DNA of 64,000 nucleotides from Desulfovibrionaceae bacterium (GCA_029011315.1 JAQXLA010000017.1:62001-126000), one strand, 5' to 3'; positions 8,940 to 17,893 are shown, counted from the first letter of the stretch. The notes: a model not told the origin generated them from the letters alone. Numbers and translations are program-made.

Positions 8940-10199
8940 TTAGTCGTCAAGACCGGCGTAGGGCGCGATCAGATCTTCAATGGTTTCTCTGCGGCGGATA
9001 AGCTTTACGGATCCGTCATCACGGATCAGTACTTCAGCCGGCCGCGTACGCTGATTGTACGATGAAGCCATGGCAAAACCGTAGGCTCCAGCATCAAGGA
9101 TGCCGAGGATACTGTCTTCCTGAATTTCCGGGAGCATCCTCTGCCTGGCAAGGATATCTCCGCTTTCGCAGATATTGCCGACAATCGTCTGCTCCATCTC
9201 TTCTCCGCAATCTCCATAGATCTCAATGTCGTGAAAGGCATCATACAGTATGGGACGCATCAGCTGATTGAAGCCGATATCTGTGCCTACATACCTCGAT
9301 TTTCCATTGTTTTTCACAGCCGTTACGCGTCCAAGCAGCAACCCGCTTTCCGCAACGATGTACCGGCCAGATTCAACATGGAAAACGCCCGAATATCCCG
9401 TTTTTTCCGTCCAGGCTTCAAGACGCTCCTGCAGAAGTTTTCCCATAGCAGACACATCAAGGCGCGCCTGACCTTCATATTTATGATAGGGAATGCCGAA
9501 ACCGCCTCCGAAATCCAAAATTTTCAGATTCTTGAACCGATCCCCCAGACGTTCGGCATACTCTGTAAGAAAATCGACCGCGTGCAGATACCCGTCCGGC
9601 TCCAGGAAAAGCGATCCAATATGCTGATTGAATCCGGCAAGCTGCAGATTCCATGCATCACAAATCTTCAAAATTTCCGGAAGAGCATCGGGATCCACGC
9701 CGAATTTCGTTTCATGTCCGGCCGTAATGACCTTTTTGTGATGCCCGGCTCCGATACCTGGATTAATGCGCACCATCACCTGATGACCCGGACAATTCCT
9801 GCCATACCGTTCCAGCTGCGACAGAGAATCAAGACTGGGCAAGGCTCCGCTTTCTGCCGCAAAGATCATTTCCTCATCGGAAATGTTATTGCTGACATAC
9901 AGAATTTTTTTGGGATCAAACCCGGCCATCATATTCAAACGCATTTCCCCAGGAGACATGGCATCGGCCAGGCACCCTTCTTCACGGATAATGCGCAGAA
10001 GAAAAGGATTGGTATTCGCCTTGACAGAATAGCTGACATGGAAATTCGGGAGAGTGACCATGCCGGTCAAATCCCGGCAGCGACGCCGCAGAAGGGCTTC
10101 GCTGTATACATAAAGGGGCGATCCAAAACGCTCAATCAACTTCTGTGGAGAAATACCCCTGAAAAAATCCTGCTGTTCCGTATACGCTGCACGCGACAT
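8940..10199 (-). CDS. lysA: Diaminopimelate decarboxylase
   Basis: PLP-dependent decarboxylation of meso-diaminopimelate to L-lysine, the last step of lysine synthesis. The protein is 419 residues. The PLP lysine is K60 in SVKANTNPF, followed by the glycine-rich phosphate loop DFGGGFG, the HIGS motif and the CESGD motif that contributes the active-site Cys from the partner subunit. The ATG at 10199 follows AGGA. It sits 18 bases downstream of a small ORF, with which it probably forms an operon. The LL-diaminopimelate aminotransferase gene of the same pathway is also in this window near 50.4 kb. Confidence 0.95.
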   Translation of the reverse strand: MSRAAYTEQQDFFRGISPQKLIERFGSPLYVYSEALLRRRCRDLTGMVTLPNFHVSYSVKANTNPFLLRIIREEGCLADAMSPGEMRLNMMAGFDPKKILYVSNNISDEEMIFAAESGALPSLDSLSQLERYGRNCPGHQVMVRINPGIGAGHHKKVITAGHETKFGVDPDALPEILKICDAWNLQLAGFNQHIGSLFLEPDGYLHAVDFLTEYAERLGDRFKNLKILDFGGGFGIPYHKYEGQARLDVSAMGKLLQERLEAWTEKTGYSGVFHVESGRYIVAESGLLLGRVTAVKNNGKSRYVGTDIGFNQLMRPILYDAFHDIEIYGDCGEEMEQTIVGNICESGDILARQRMLPEIQEDSILGILDAGAYGFAMASSYNQRTRPAEVLIRDDGSVKLIRRRETIEDLIAPYAGLDD

Positions 10200-10217
10200 G
10201 TTTCTATCCTAACTCAC

Positions 10218-10415
10218 TTATTGTTTCGTTCGCCTTTGATGATACAGGCGACAGACATTCAGGCACCACCATTCCGTATGGATTGGTTTCTTCGAATCAC
10301 GAGCCACCCTTGCCGGATGCGATCCCGTCAAACTGCAGTCCAGCACATCGCACAGGATAATGTCCTGCACGTGCTCCGCGTGCTCACACTGCAGAGGTTC
10401 TTCGATTTCGGCCAT
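10218..10415 (-). CDS. Small conserved-looking protein upstream of lysA, function unknown
   Basis: A 65-residue ORF whose ATG at 10415 is preceded by GCGGAG with a 7-nt gap, and whose stop lies 18 bases before lysA. It contains Cys at residues 10, 22, 27, 51 and 55 and His at 12 and 15, including CEHAEH near the N-terminus and DVLDCSLTGSHPARVARDSKK in the middle. A metal-binding or redox role is conceivable but not shown. No membrane segment. The ribosome site, operon position and Cys/His content argue for a real gene; its small size and lack of a recognised family keep confidence moderate. Confidence 0.5.
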   Translation of the reverse strand: MAEIEEPLQCEHAEHVQDIILCDVLDCSLTGSHPARVARDSKKPIHTEWWCLNVCRLYHQRRTKQ

Positions 10416-10612
10416 GCCACACTCCGCAGGTTCCAGTTTTTATCTGCGCCGCGCCGTACGGGCAGTACCCCCGTTAATGACGGAAGTTTGATTTTTGAGA
10501 ACCTCAAGCGTTTATTTTGAAACAGATATAACTGAAACGCAACATTTTTCCTGTAAGCACACTGCTGTTTCGTTTTACAGCTACAGCCGTCCAATCTCTT
10601 TTCCGCCTTTGA

Positions 10613-10641
10613 TTGACGCAATGTCAAAGCCTTATTATGAT
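10613..10641 (+). promoter_or_regulatory. Sigma-70 promoter with operator-like dyad upstream of the MFS gene
   Basis: A -35 box TTGACG (10613-10618), a 17-base spacer and a -10 box TATGAT (10636-10641). The -35 region lies inside the dyad TTGAC-gcaat-GTCAA (10613-10627), widened by outer half-sites CTTTGA and TCAAAG. Such a dyad over -35 is a common repressor or activator site. The 310-base gene gap 10416-10725 otherwise shows no convincing coding frame. Confidence 0.65.
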
Positions 10642-10725
10642 GAACAAATTACCTGTCGCGAGCGCTCGTTCCGTTTTGAAATCGTACGCCCGGGATCATG
10701 TCGCCTTATGGGAGGTACGGTAGAC

Positions 10726-11949
10726 ATGCTGAATATTTTCTACGGCTGGAAGCTTTGCATGCTTTGCTCTCTTGGCAATCTTCTTATTCAGGGCGGAGCC
10801 ATGTATGGCATGAACGCCTTTCTGGAACCGCTTTGCGATGCATACGGATGGAGCCGCACCGCTTTAAGCCTGAGCATGGGAGCATCGGCTCTGTTCGGAT
10901 TTGCCAGTGCTCCGATTCTCGGCACTATAGCGATGAAAATTCCCCTGAAAATGATGATGGCTCTCGGAGCTGCCGCCGGAAGTTTATCGTTTGTCGGTAT
11001 GGGACAGACGGACAGCATCTGGCTCTTTACCTTTTTCTTCTGCCTGTTATGGGCGTCTGGCCAATGCTGCGGCGGTATGGTGGCCAATGCGCTGATGTGC
11101 CGCTGGTTTGCCCACCACAGGGGTGAAGCCTTCGGCCTGGCCGCTATCGGAACATCCCTGTCCGGAGCTGTGATTCCCTTTATTGCAATGATCTGCCTCT
11201 CCAATTTCGGCATCGGTCCGGCGTTTATCATCCTGGGCCTGATTACCGCCTCGATGATTCCGCTTTCTCTGCTGCTGGTTCAAGAACAGCCTGCGGATAT
11301 GAACCTTCACCCGGACGGCGCGGAAAACGATCCGCCGCATGGTTCCGTACAGGCAAAACCAACCGATATAAAAACAATGCTCCGCAGAAAAGAAATTTAT
11401 CTGATCGGCCTGTCTCTCGCTCTGGGGCTGATGTGCGCATCGGGCATCATGAGCCAGCTCAAACCGCGTTTTTCCGAACTGGGTCTGACGCCGTACCATT
11501 CCATGCTTCTCATGTCGCTTGCGGCACTGTGCTGCGGTCTGAGCAAATTCATATGGGGATGGCTGTGCGACAAGTTCAGTCCCATGCTGATCGCCCGCAT
11601 TTTACTGTTTGCAAACATGCTCATTCTGGCTTCTTCCATTTTACCTATGGGAAATTTTGCCGTCGCAGTATACAGCATCGTCCTTGGAACGGGATGCGGA
11701 GGATACTGGACTGTCATTCCGGCCGTTGTTTCATATTATTTCGGCAGCGCAAATTTTCTTTCAGCTTATCGACTCGTGAGTTTTTTCATTGTGTTGAAGG
11801 CTATGGCCTATCCCATCATAGGTCTGTCCTTTGATTTGACGGGAAGCTATAACAGCGGATATCTTGTATATTCCGCTCTGGTTGGCATGGGTTTTATTCT
11901 GATTCTGTTTGTTAATGAAAAAAAATCCGCCGAATATGGCTCACGCTGA
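10726..11949 (+). CDS. MFS transporter
   Basis: Major facilitator superfamily carrier of the inner membrane, 407 residues and 12 predicted helices in two six-helix halves joined by a polar loop near residues 190-222. The N-terminus FYGWKLCML and the following pattern resemble oxalate/formate-antiporter or monocarboxylate-type MFS proteins, but the substrate cannot be read. The ORF is open much further upstream, but GGGAGG lies 10 nt before the ATG at 10726 and a clear promoter lies at 10613-10641, which fixes this start. The next gene begins 40 bases downstream on the same strand. Confidence 0.85.
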   Translation: MLNIFYGWKLCMLCSLGNLLIQGGAMYGMNAFLEPLCDAYGWSRTALSLSMGASALFGFASAPILGTIAMKIPLKMMMALGAAAGSLSFVGMGQTDSIWLFTFFFCLLWASGQCCGGMVANALMCRWFAHHRGEAFGLAAIGTSLSGAVIPFIAMICLSNFGIGPAFIILGLITASMIPLSLLLVQEQPADMNLHPDGAENDPPHGSVQAKPTDIKTMLRRKEIYLIGLSLALGLMCASGIMSQLKPRFSELGLTPYHSMLLMSLAALCCGLSKFIWGWLCDKFSPMLIARILLFANMLILASSILPMGNFAVAVYSIVLGTGCGGYWTVIPAVVSYYFGSANFLSAYRLVSFFIVLKAMAYPIIGLSFDLTGSYNSGYLVYSALVGMGFILILFVNEKKSAEYGSR

Positions 11950-11989
11950 AGCACCGTCGGATTTTCAATAAAACAAAGGAGACCCGTTC

Positions 11990-12439
11990 ATGAAAAATGA
12001 ACAGCTTGAAGCCGTACTCAATGATCTCGGCTATGATCCGCATCCGGACAACAAAGGCAAAATCGGTTTTACTTACGAAGGCAGCACATATGTTCTGGTG
12101 CAGGATCCCAACGATGAAGAGCTTGTTTCCCTGTGCATTCGGGGATTATACGAAAACTGCGATATCTTTTCAGATGCCGATGCGATGGTGATGTGTCTTG
12201 ACGTCGCCCGCAGTTTCGCCTTCGGCAAGGCTGTTCCCCTGGACAGAGGCGAAAACGGATCCATCAATGTACTTTTTTACACCGAAGCCATTGTTGACAA
12301 TGAGGCTTATTTCCGCAAGATCCTGCCCAAGTTTTTGAAGACACTGCGTTCCATGGCCAGATTCTATATGGAAAGATTGCAGAACCTCGGCAATCTCCGT
12401 CATGAACGAGCTGAAGAAGCGAAAAAAAATATCAATTAA
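11990..12439 (+). CDS. Small acidic protein, YbjN / secretion-chaperone-like fold (tentative)
   Basis: A 149-residue soluble acidic protein with no signal peptide. The pattern of an N-terminal helix (QLEAVLNDLGYDPHP), beta strands (GKIGFTYEGSTYVLVQ), a central 'FSDADAMVMCLDVARSF' segment and a long basic C-terminal helix is reminiscent of the YbjN/type III chaperone-like fold; this is impression, not proof. AAGGAG precedes the ATG at 11990 with a suitable gap. It follows the MFS gene by 40 bases and may share its promoter. It converges on the heptosyltransferase gene with only 2 bases between stop codons. Confidence 0.6.
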   Translation: MKNEQLEAVLNDLGYDPHPDNKGKIGFTYEGSTYVLVQDPNDEELVSLCIRGLYENCDIFSDADAMVMCLDVARSFAFGKAVPLDRGENGSINVLFYTEAIVDNEAYFRKILPKFLKTLRSMARFYMERLQNLGNLRHERAEEAKKNIN

Positions 12440-12441
12440 TC

Positions 12442-13485
12442 CTATTCATCAGGAACCGGAGAAATATTTCCGGTTCCATCTCCTACGATTCGCAAAAGCT
12501 CCTGCACAGCCTGGTCAGGCTCATAAAGACATTTTCTCTGATGCGGACACACGGCATTGCCATGCAAAGAACAGGGACGGCAAGGCAGAGTTTTTTCCAA
12601 TATTCTGTTTTCTGATCCCTCAGGGAAAAATCCCCAGGCTCGAACTGTCGGACCAAAAACAGCTAAAACTGGCGTTTCCACAGCAGAAGCGAGATGCATG
12701 GGGCCGGAATCTCCTGTCATCAGCATACGGCATTCTCCAAGCAATGCCGCCAACTCCCGCAGCGTCGTGCTGTTGACGCAGCAAAATCCTGGCCAATGCC
12801 GAGATGGAACAGATCCCCTGCCAACAGTCAGGAGATTGTATCCCTGTTCAACCAGGCAGTCTGCTACCCTTTTCCAGACCTCCAAAGGCCATGTCTTTGT
12901 CTCATGAGCGGCAAAAGGATGAACGGCAATCCATGGTGCGTCCGGATACAGGGCATGCCGACGAAGAGCCTCTGAAGCAGCCATTTTTTCTTCCTGAGTC
13001 AGAAAAATGCTGGGTTTCAGCAAAGTACGCTCCGGAACGATGCCTTCAAGGGCCATCGCATACCGTTGCGGCACATTGGTATTTTCAAGCCAGCTCTGAA
13101 AAGGTCGACGAATGGCCGGAACGTTTTTGAAGTGCAGAAACATACGCCGTGCAAAAGCGTAATGCGGATAGCGCAGAATCCGCCCCTTCCACATTAGGGA
13201 AAGCAGATGAGTACGCAAGTTATCGTGCAAATCCAGAAGATCTCCCCCGCAGTACTGTGAGGCAATTTCTCGAAAAACACGAAAAATGCGCGGGAATTTC
13301 AACTCTTCATCTTCAAGGGCAATGACGGAATCAACGGCCGGATGATTCGCAAAAATCGGCGCAATCCCCTTCCTTGTCAGGATATCGAATTTGCGCCCGT
13401 GCATCCGGTGCCAATATTTGATGACACCTGTTACAAGAACCGCGTCCCCGATAGCACTCAGGCGCACAACCAGAGCTTTCTTCAT
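12442..13485 (-). CDS. Glycosyltransferase family 9 (heptosyltransferase)
   Basis: GT9 enzymes transfer heptose from ADP-heptose to the LPS core at the cytoplasmic face of the inner membrane. The 347-residue protein begins with the typical VVRLSAIGDAVLVTGVI strand-loop. It has the C-terminal donor-binding motif TGDSGPMHLASA followed by PVLAVFGPT, and a Cys cluster (CRPC...C...C) near residue 305, as seen in many heptosyltransferases. It starts within the last codons of the upstream sensor gene (ATGA overlap at 13482-13485), so the two are translationally coupled. A palindrome at 12452-12477 overlaps its 3' end. Which heptose position it adds is unknown. Confidence 0.88.
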   Translation of the reverse strand: MKKALVVRLSAIGDAVLVTGVIKYWHRMHGRKFDILTRKGIAPIFANHPAVDSVIALEDEELKFPRIFRVFREIASQYCGGDLLDLHDNLRTHLLSLMWKGRILRYPHYAFARRMFLHFKNVPAIRRPFQSWLENTNVPQRYAMALEGIVPERTLLKPSIFLTQEEKMAASEALRRHALYPDAPWIAVHPFAAHETKTWPLEVWKRVADCLVEQGYNLLTVGRGSVPSRHWPGFCCVNSTTLRELAALLGECRMLMTGDSGPMHLASAVETPVLAVFGPTVRAWGFFPEGSENRILEKTLPCRPCSLHGNAVCPHQRKCLYEPDQAVQELLRIVGDGTGNISPVPDE

Positions 13486-16400
13486 TCCAAACCAATCCCG
13501 CTCTTTCTGTCCGATACGCCGTGCTGCCTTTCCGGAACATCTCGAAGCAGAATGCAGAAAAACCGCGCACCGTTTTCATCTGCTGCCCAGAACCCCGTAG
13601 CCTCGCGAAACAGCCAGTTTCTGTTCATACCGGTTTCACGGAATCGGCAACCTACCTGAAAACCAGGACGGCGCATTGAAGTGCGCAGGATCTCCGGTGA
13701 GAAAAGCCGAATAATGTCCGGTCTGTCATCAGGATGCACCATTTTTTCCAAAAAAATTCTGAAAAACAATTCGTACTCGCCACGATTCGGCAAAAATACT
13801 CTCTTCTTTGACGAAGACGTCAACGGCGTGTACTCATACAGCCCCGTATCAGGATACACATGAACGACTCCGTCGCAGGCCATGGGAATCAGCAGACCTG
13901 AAAGTCGCTCAAAAGCCTTCTTTTCCTGTTCAAGAAGCATTTCCCGAGTGACATTCCGCATCAGGCACAGCAAAAGCGGCACCCCGTGCTCTGTGAAGGG
14001 AATCAGACGGCATTCCATCCACTCATAATTTTCTCCATCTGTTCTCGCGAGGCGGAATCGGCAAAGGGATTCCCTGCCGGATTCACACAATGCCTTCAGC
14101 TTGGAAAAGCGCAGCGTATCGCGCATAGCCTCCCAGTCATCCGGGTGCGCGGCGAATTCCAGCATTCTGCGGAACTGCGCCGCATAGTCTCCGCGTTCCG
14201 GAATCTGCATCATATTTTCACCGTCAGCCTGGCGCAGCACATATTCTCCGGAAAGCATATTGACCTCAACGGCAAAGGAGCAGGCATAACGCAACATGGT
14301 GCGAAGACGCCGTTCCAGCCGCTTCTGCTCTCCGACAAGCCGCCGTGATTCCGTTATGTCCCGACAAAGAATAAGCGCCTTTCCCGGTTCGCCGGCCAGA
14401 TCCAGAATGCGCGACTGGAAACAGCGAACCATGCCATCAGCACCTTGTATGGAAATATCCGTCGATGAGGTATCATCCTGGCCGCTTTTCCGATCATCGA
14501 GATACTGGGCGATCCGCCGCAAATCAAAGAAATCCAGAAAACGGCCACTCCCGTCCGAAGGCACAGCACCGTTTCTGACAGCGGAAAGAATGGCGCGGGA
14601 AAACGATGTTCCCTGCTGGATATGCTGAGCGACGCCATACAGATCCTGTATGACCGTGCCACGATCCGCCGCAACATCCAGCCGCAGGATCAGCGCGTAG
14701 CCGCTTTTCAAAGCTCGAACGAAATTATCGCTTGTCAAACTGGCCTTTGTTTCCGCCCTGGATCGGCGATCTTCATTTTCATGTCTGTCAGTGACATCCC
14801 GGCTGCAAATCAGAATATGCTTGCCGCCTTCGGGAACGCAGTACCCTGCCGCACGGCGTCTTTTCCAGCGGATCGCTCCGTTTTCATTCATGATGCGGTA
14901 TTCTCGAATAACTTCCCGTTCTCCAGAATCAAAACGGCTGTACAGACTGGGAAGAGAAAATTCCTTCTTCAGCGCATCGGCTTCCTGCGGATCGACGCAT
15001 TGTGCGCAAACATGGCTCAGACAATCCTCATACCGATCCGTATAAGGAAGATTCGGAGAGACCGACAGACGCACAAGACGGCCTGTTTCTGCGTCTACGT
15101 CGAGCACAGTGTCGTAAACCGATCGCATAGCGCGGAGAAGCGTATTCTGACGCTGACGCTGGATCTTTTCACCCTGAAGCATGACATGCGGCGTCACGCT
15201 GACAATGCGCAACGGAACACCGTTTCGCTGCATAGTGGAAGTGGCAATATCCATTCTCTCCCCGAACGGAGAATCTTCCATCATGACACTGCCGCATTCG
15301 CCGGCTTTATCGACAGGGCATGAAAAACATTTCTGCCCGTTGCCGCAAAAGGCCTGGTGACACGTCATGCCGAAAGCCGCGTGGGGAAAACGATCCCGAA
15401 CCGGTCTGTTGCAAAACGCCAGCTGCATGGTTCGCTCGTCTATGGCGTAAACATATCCAGGAAGGGCATCGATTATTCCAGCCAGATCATCGCTGATCCG
15501 ATAGGCTTCCTCAGCATCCTTAAGATTGGCCAGACGTTCTCCAAGCACTCCAGCCACAAGCCGAATCGCCTCGCATTCCCCTCGAGACCACAGGCGGCGG
15601 GATCCGCACTCCAGACCGATATGCCCGGCTGCCTCTCCCCTTTTCAGAATGCCACATTGCAGCAGGGCTCTGGCTCTGGGACTGCGAGGAGGAATGGAAC
15701 AATACTGCGGAAACATGGACAAATCCGGACAGCAGCACAATTCCAAACCATCCAGAACCGGATCTCCTCCGCTTCCGGGACAGCTCCAGCCGTTGCCGAG
15801 ACGCCATTCCGGGCGATCCGTCCACTCCGCATCCGGAAACTCCTGCCCGTTTTCAATTTTCGTAATAAAAATGCGGTCAACGTGAAAAAATGCTGCCAAA
15901 GCATTCAAAAGTCCGTTTTCGCCCTTCTGAACATTCATGAACAGAATTTCAAGAAGCTGCTGCAGATTAATATCTTTTTCCTGAGAGGAGGATCCTGTTT
16001 TTTCAGATACTCCGGATACAATGCCGTCTCCGTACACTTCATAGCGGTTGCGACCATTCATGCGGGCAATATACAAGGCGACATCGGCATGCCTGCGCAG
16101 ACGCTCATATCCCGATCCGGATTCCTCTGTAAAGGCAATCCCCACACTGACAGACACCCTCATGGCTGAGGCTTCGGAATCCGGATACAGATTCGCAACG
16201 GCTCTGCACAACGAAGCTGCGCGAGGACGCACAGTTTCCGGCTCAGCCGTAAAGATCTGAAATTCATCCGCACCGTCAAAGCCAATGACGGATCCAGGAA
16301 AAATCTCCCGAATGCATCCGGCAAGCTTCCTCAAAACGAGTTCCCCTGCCTGCACACCAAAATCCGCGCACAGGGCGTGAAAGCCATCCACATTGACAGC

Positions 16401-16916
16401 GATCAGAGCCGCGGAATGACCGCTGCGTATGCGACTCAATCCTGCCCGAATAACTTCTTCCGTTTCAGCCGTATCCGGAACTCCGTAGGGATGCGATCTC
16501 TGAAGCTCTACAGATTCCTTCTTTTCATTGTCAATATTGCGGAAAATACCGAAGACTTTGCGAGCTCCGGAAGGATCTCCGGCCGTTTTCCACAAAATAG
16601 AAAACCAGGCAGGCGTTCCATCCCACAGCAAAGCCCGGGCTTCAACCTTTCCTTCCTGATCCTGAGAAATAAAAATATCGTGCAGACGAACCCAGAGATG
16701 TTCAGCGGGAAGAGAATCAAGACTGACAGTCTGAAAGAAATGGGGCATTACCGTTGAGACGCCCAGAAGATCAGCACACGCATCCGACAGATACAGGCGA
16801 TCTCCAGCAAAATCATATTCAAAACAGAGAGCTTCTGGCAGGTGCATCACCATTTGCTGGGCAGCATCCGATTTTTCAGCACCTGAAACAGTAGCATTCA
16901 TCGTCCATTCATCCAT
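13482..16916 (-). CDS. Large multi-domain sensor: PAS, degenerate GGDEF, GAF and several PAS domains
   Basis: A soluble signalling protein of 1144 residues without predicted membrane helices. Reading along: a PAS-like domain (about 20-135), a GGDEF-type domain (about 145-305) with the active-site loop changed to GADEF and the preceding Arg changed, a GAF-like domain (about 320-465), a Cys-rich PAS-like domain (about 475-560, with CHQAFCGNGQKCFSC), then at least three further PAS/PAC-like units to the C-terminus. No histidine kinase, EAL, HD-GYP or DNA-binding domain was seen, so the degenerate GGDEF may be a nucleotide sensor rather than a cyclase. The ATG at 16916 follows AGGTGA by 9 nt. Its stop overlaps the heptosyltransferase start. 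Confidence 0.8.
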   Translation of the reverse strand: MDEWTMNATVSGAEKSDAAQQMVMHLPEALCFEYDFAGDRLYLSDACADLLGVSTVMPHFFQTVSLDSLPAEHLWVRLHDIFISQDQEGKVEARALLWDGTPAWFSILWKTAGDPSGARKVFGIFRNIDNEKKESVELQRSHPYGVPDTAETEEVIRAGLSRIRSGHSAALIAVNVDGFHALCADFGVQAGELVLRKLAGCIREIFPGSVIGFDGADEFQIFTAEPETVRPRAASLCRAVANLYPDSEASAMRVSVSVGIAFTEESGSGYERLRRHADVALYIARMNGRNRYEVYGDGIVSGVSEKTGSSSQEKDINLQQLLEILFMNVQKGENGLLNALAAFFHVDRIFITKIENGQEFPDAEWTDRPEWRLGNGWSCPGSGGDPVLDGLELCCCPDLSMFPQYCSIPPRSPRARALLQCGILKRGEAAGHIGLECGSRRLWSRGECEAIRLVAGVLGERLANLKDAEEAYRISDDLAGIIDALPGYVYAIDERTMQLAFCNRPVRDRFPHAAFGMTCHQAFCGNGQKCFSCPVDKAGECGSVMMEDSPFGERMDIATSTMQRNGVPLRIVSVTPHVMLQGEKIQRQRQNTLLRAMRSVYDTVLDVDAETGRLVRLSVSPNLPYTDRYEDCLSHVCAQCVDPQEADALKKEFSLPSLYSRFDSGEREVIREYRIMNENGAIRWKRRRAAGYCVPEGGKHILICSRDVTDRHENEDRRSRAETKASLTSDNFVRALKSGYALILRLDVAADRGTVIQDLYGVAQHIQQGTSFSRAILSAVRNGAVPSDGSGRFLDFFDLRRIAQYLDDRKSGQDDTSSTDISIQGADGMVRCFQSRILDLAGEPGKALILCRDITESRRLVGEQKRLERRLRTMLRYACSFAVEVNMLSGEYVLRQADGENMMQIPERGDYAAQFRRMLEFAAHPDDWEAMRDTLRFSKLKALCESGRESLCRFRLARTDGENYEWMECRLIPFTEHGVPLLLCLMRNVTREMLLEQEKKAFERLSGLLIPMACDGVVHVYPDTGLYEYTPLTSSSKKRVFLPNRGEYELFFRIFLEKMVHPDDRPDIIRLFSPEILRTSMRRPGFQVGCRFRETGMNRNWLFREATGFWAADENGARFFCILLRDVPERQHGVSDRKSGIGLE

Positions 16917-17043
16917 AAGAAAAATCACCTGAAGTAAAATCAATCAATATGAAAAATCACGGCGCTGTCTTATCAAAGAAGACATTGTTTTTCAATAATT
17001 GACCCTAAGCCCGATTTTTTTGCATGGATACGAGAAAAAAAGC

Positions 17044-17072
17044 TTGCACGAAAAAACTTTTTTCTATATAAG
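17044..17072 (+). promoter_or_regulatory. Promoter of tRNA-Leu
   Basis: TTGCAC (17044-17049), a 17-base spacer and TATAAG (17067-17072), placing the transcription start 5-8 bases downstream, close to the mature 5' end at 17082. The -10 box is flanked by a 14-base inverted repeat (17046-17059 and 17070-17083) with one mismatch. Confidence 0.75.
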
Positions 17073-17081
17073 TTTTTCCGT

Positions 17082-17166
17082 GCCTAGGTGGTGGAATTGG
17101 TAGACACGCTATCTTGAGGTGGTAGTGGGAATTCCCGTGGGGGTTCGAGTCCCCCCCTGGGCACCA
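17082..17166 (+). tRNA. tRNA-Leu (anticodon GAG)
   Basis: 85-nt class II tRNA. The acceptor stem GCCTAGG pairs with CCTGGGC, the anticodon stem CTATC/GGTAG encloses loop TTGAGGT (anticodon GAG), a long variable arm follows, the T loop is GTTCGAG, and CCA is encoded. It has its own promoter and terminator, so it is a single-gene unit. Confidence 0.95.
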
Positions 17167-17180
17167 GTTTCGAGAAGAAA

Positions 17181-17207
17181 AAAGGACGCTCAATGAGCGT
17201 CCTTTTT
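17181..17207. terminator. Bidirectional terminator after tRNA-Leu
   Basis: AAAGGACGCTC-aat-GAGCGTCCTTT, an 11-bp stem with a T run on the plus strand and A's on the other side. It also serves the converging flavoprotein gene, whose stop codon begins at 17220. Confidence 0.9.
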
Positions 17208-17219
17208 CATTTTCAACAC

Positions 17220-17765
17220 TTATTCAATATTTCTTCCCATATTATAAGCCTGTCGGATCACATCCTCATGCCTGGCGATCTCCCCCGGATTGGTAACGCC
17301 GCCTCCAAAAATACATCCTCGGTATTCCGCCTTTTCAAAACATTCTGTCCAGCCCTGCAGAGCGTTTTCTGCCCTTTCGGGGACGCTGCAATCATCTTCC
17401 GCAGCAGCGGCTACCAGATACACATCGCGAAAACGATACTCTCCTTCATACAGCGGCGTGCATCGATCCAGCAGGGTCTTCAGCTGCCCGCTTACTTCAT
17501 AATAATAAATCGGCGTAGCAAAAACCAGCACATCCGCATGCGCTATTCTCTCTACAATTTGATTCGCATCATCGTCCAAAACACATGCGTGTGTCCGTCC
17601 GCAGGCAAAACATCCCGTACAAAAGCCGATACTTTTTCCCCTCAGCGTAATAAACTCCACTTCATGTCCGGAATCTTCTGCGCCTCTGGCCAGTTCCCGC
17701 GCCATCAGTTCCGAATTGCTCTGCCCCCTCAAACTCGACGACACAATGAGAACATGTCTGCCCAT
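17220..17765 (-). CDS. NADPH-dependent FMN reductase / flavodoxin-fold protein
   Basis: A 181-residue flavodoxin-like protein of the FMN-reductase and iron-sulfur-flavoprotein group. The FMN phosphate loop is SSSLRGQSNS near residue 9, and ATPIYYYEVSGQLKTLLDR near residue 84 contacts the isoalloxazine ring. The motif CTGCFACGRTHACVLDDD (residues 49-66) has the C-x2-C-x2-C-x4-5-C spacing seen in this group, where it can hold a 4Fe-4S cluster or reactive cysteines. The ATG at 17765 follows GGGAGAG. It converges on tRNA-Leu and diverges from menF. The electron partner is unknown. Confidence 0.85.
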   Translation of the reverse strand: MGRHVLIVSSSLRGQSNSELMARELARGAEDSGHEVEFITLRGKSIGFCTGCFACGRTHACVLDDDANQIVERIAHADVLVFATPIYYYEVSGQLKTLLDRCTPLYEGEYRFRDVYLVAAAAEDDCSVPERAENALQGWTECFEKAEYRGCIFGGGVTNPGEIARHEDVIRQAYNMGRNIE

Positions 17766-17864
17766 TTAAGTCTCTCCCTTCAAACTGTGCATAACTGTCC
17801 GCGACAAAATACGGCAAAAAACCACCCAGAGCAACAACAGTGCTTCTTTTCCCTTCCATCATGT

Positions 17865-17893
17865 TTGCGCAGATTTACGTAATATGCTATGTT
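17865..17893 (+). promoter_or_regulatory. Putative promoter of menFDC
   Basis: TTGCGC (17865-17870), 17-base spacer, TATGTT (17888-17893), 64 bases before the menF start. The inverted repeat CGTAAT...ATTACG (17878-17883 and 17899-17904) spans the -10 box. Confidence 0.5.

Noticed and set aside
9231-10520. 429-codon open frame antisense to lysA
   Set aside because: Shadow of lysA and the small upstream ORF; composition unlike real proteins here and no ribosome site.
12452-12477. Palindrome at the convergent end of the heptosyltransferase gene, considered as terminator
   Set aside because: A perfect stem but no T run follows directly on either strand, and it lies within the coding end, so it is not listed as a terminator.
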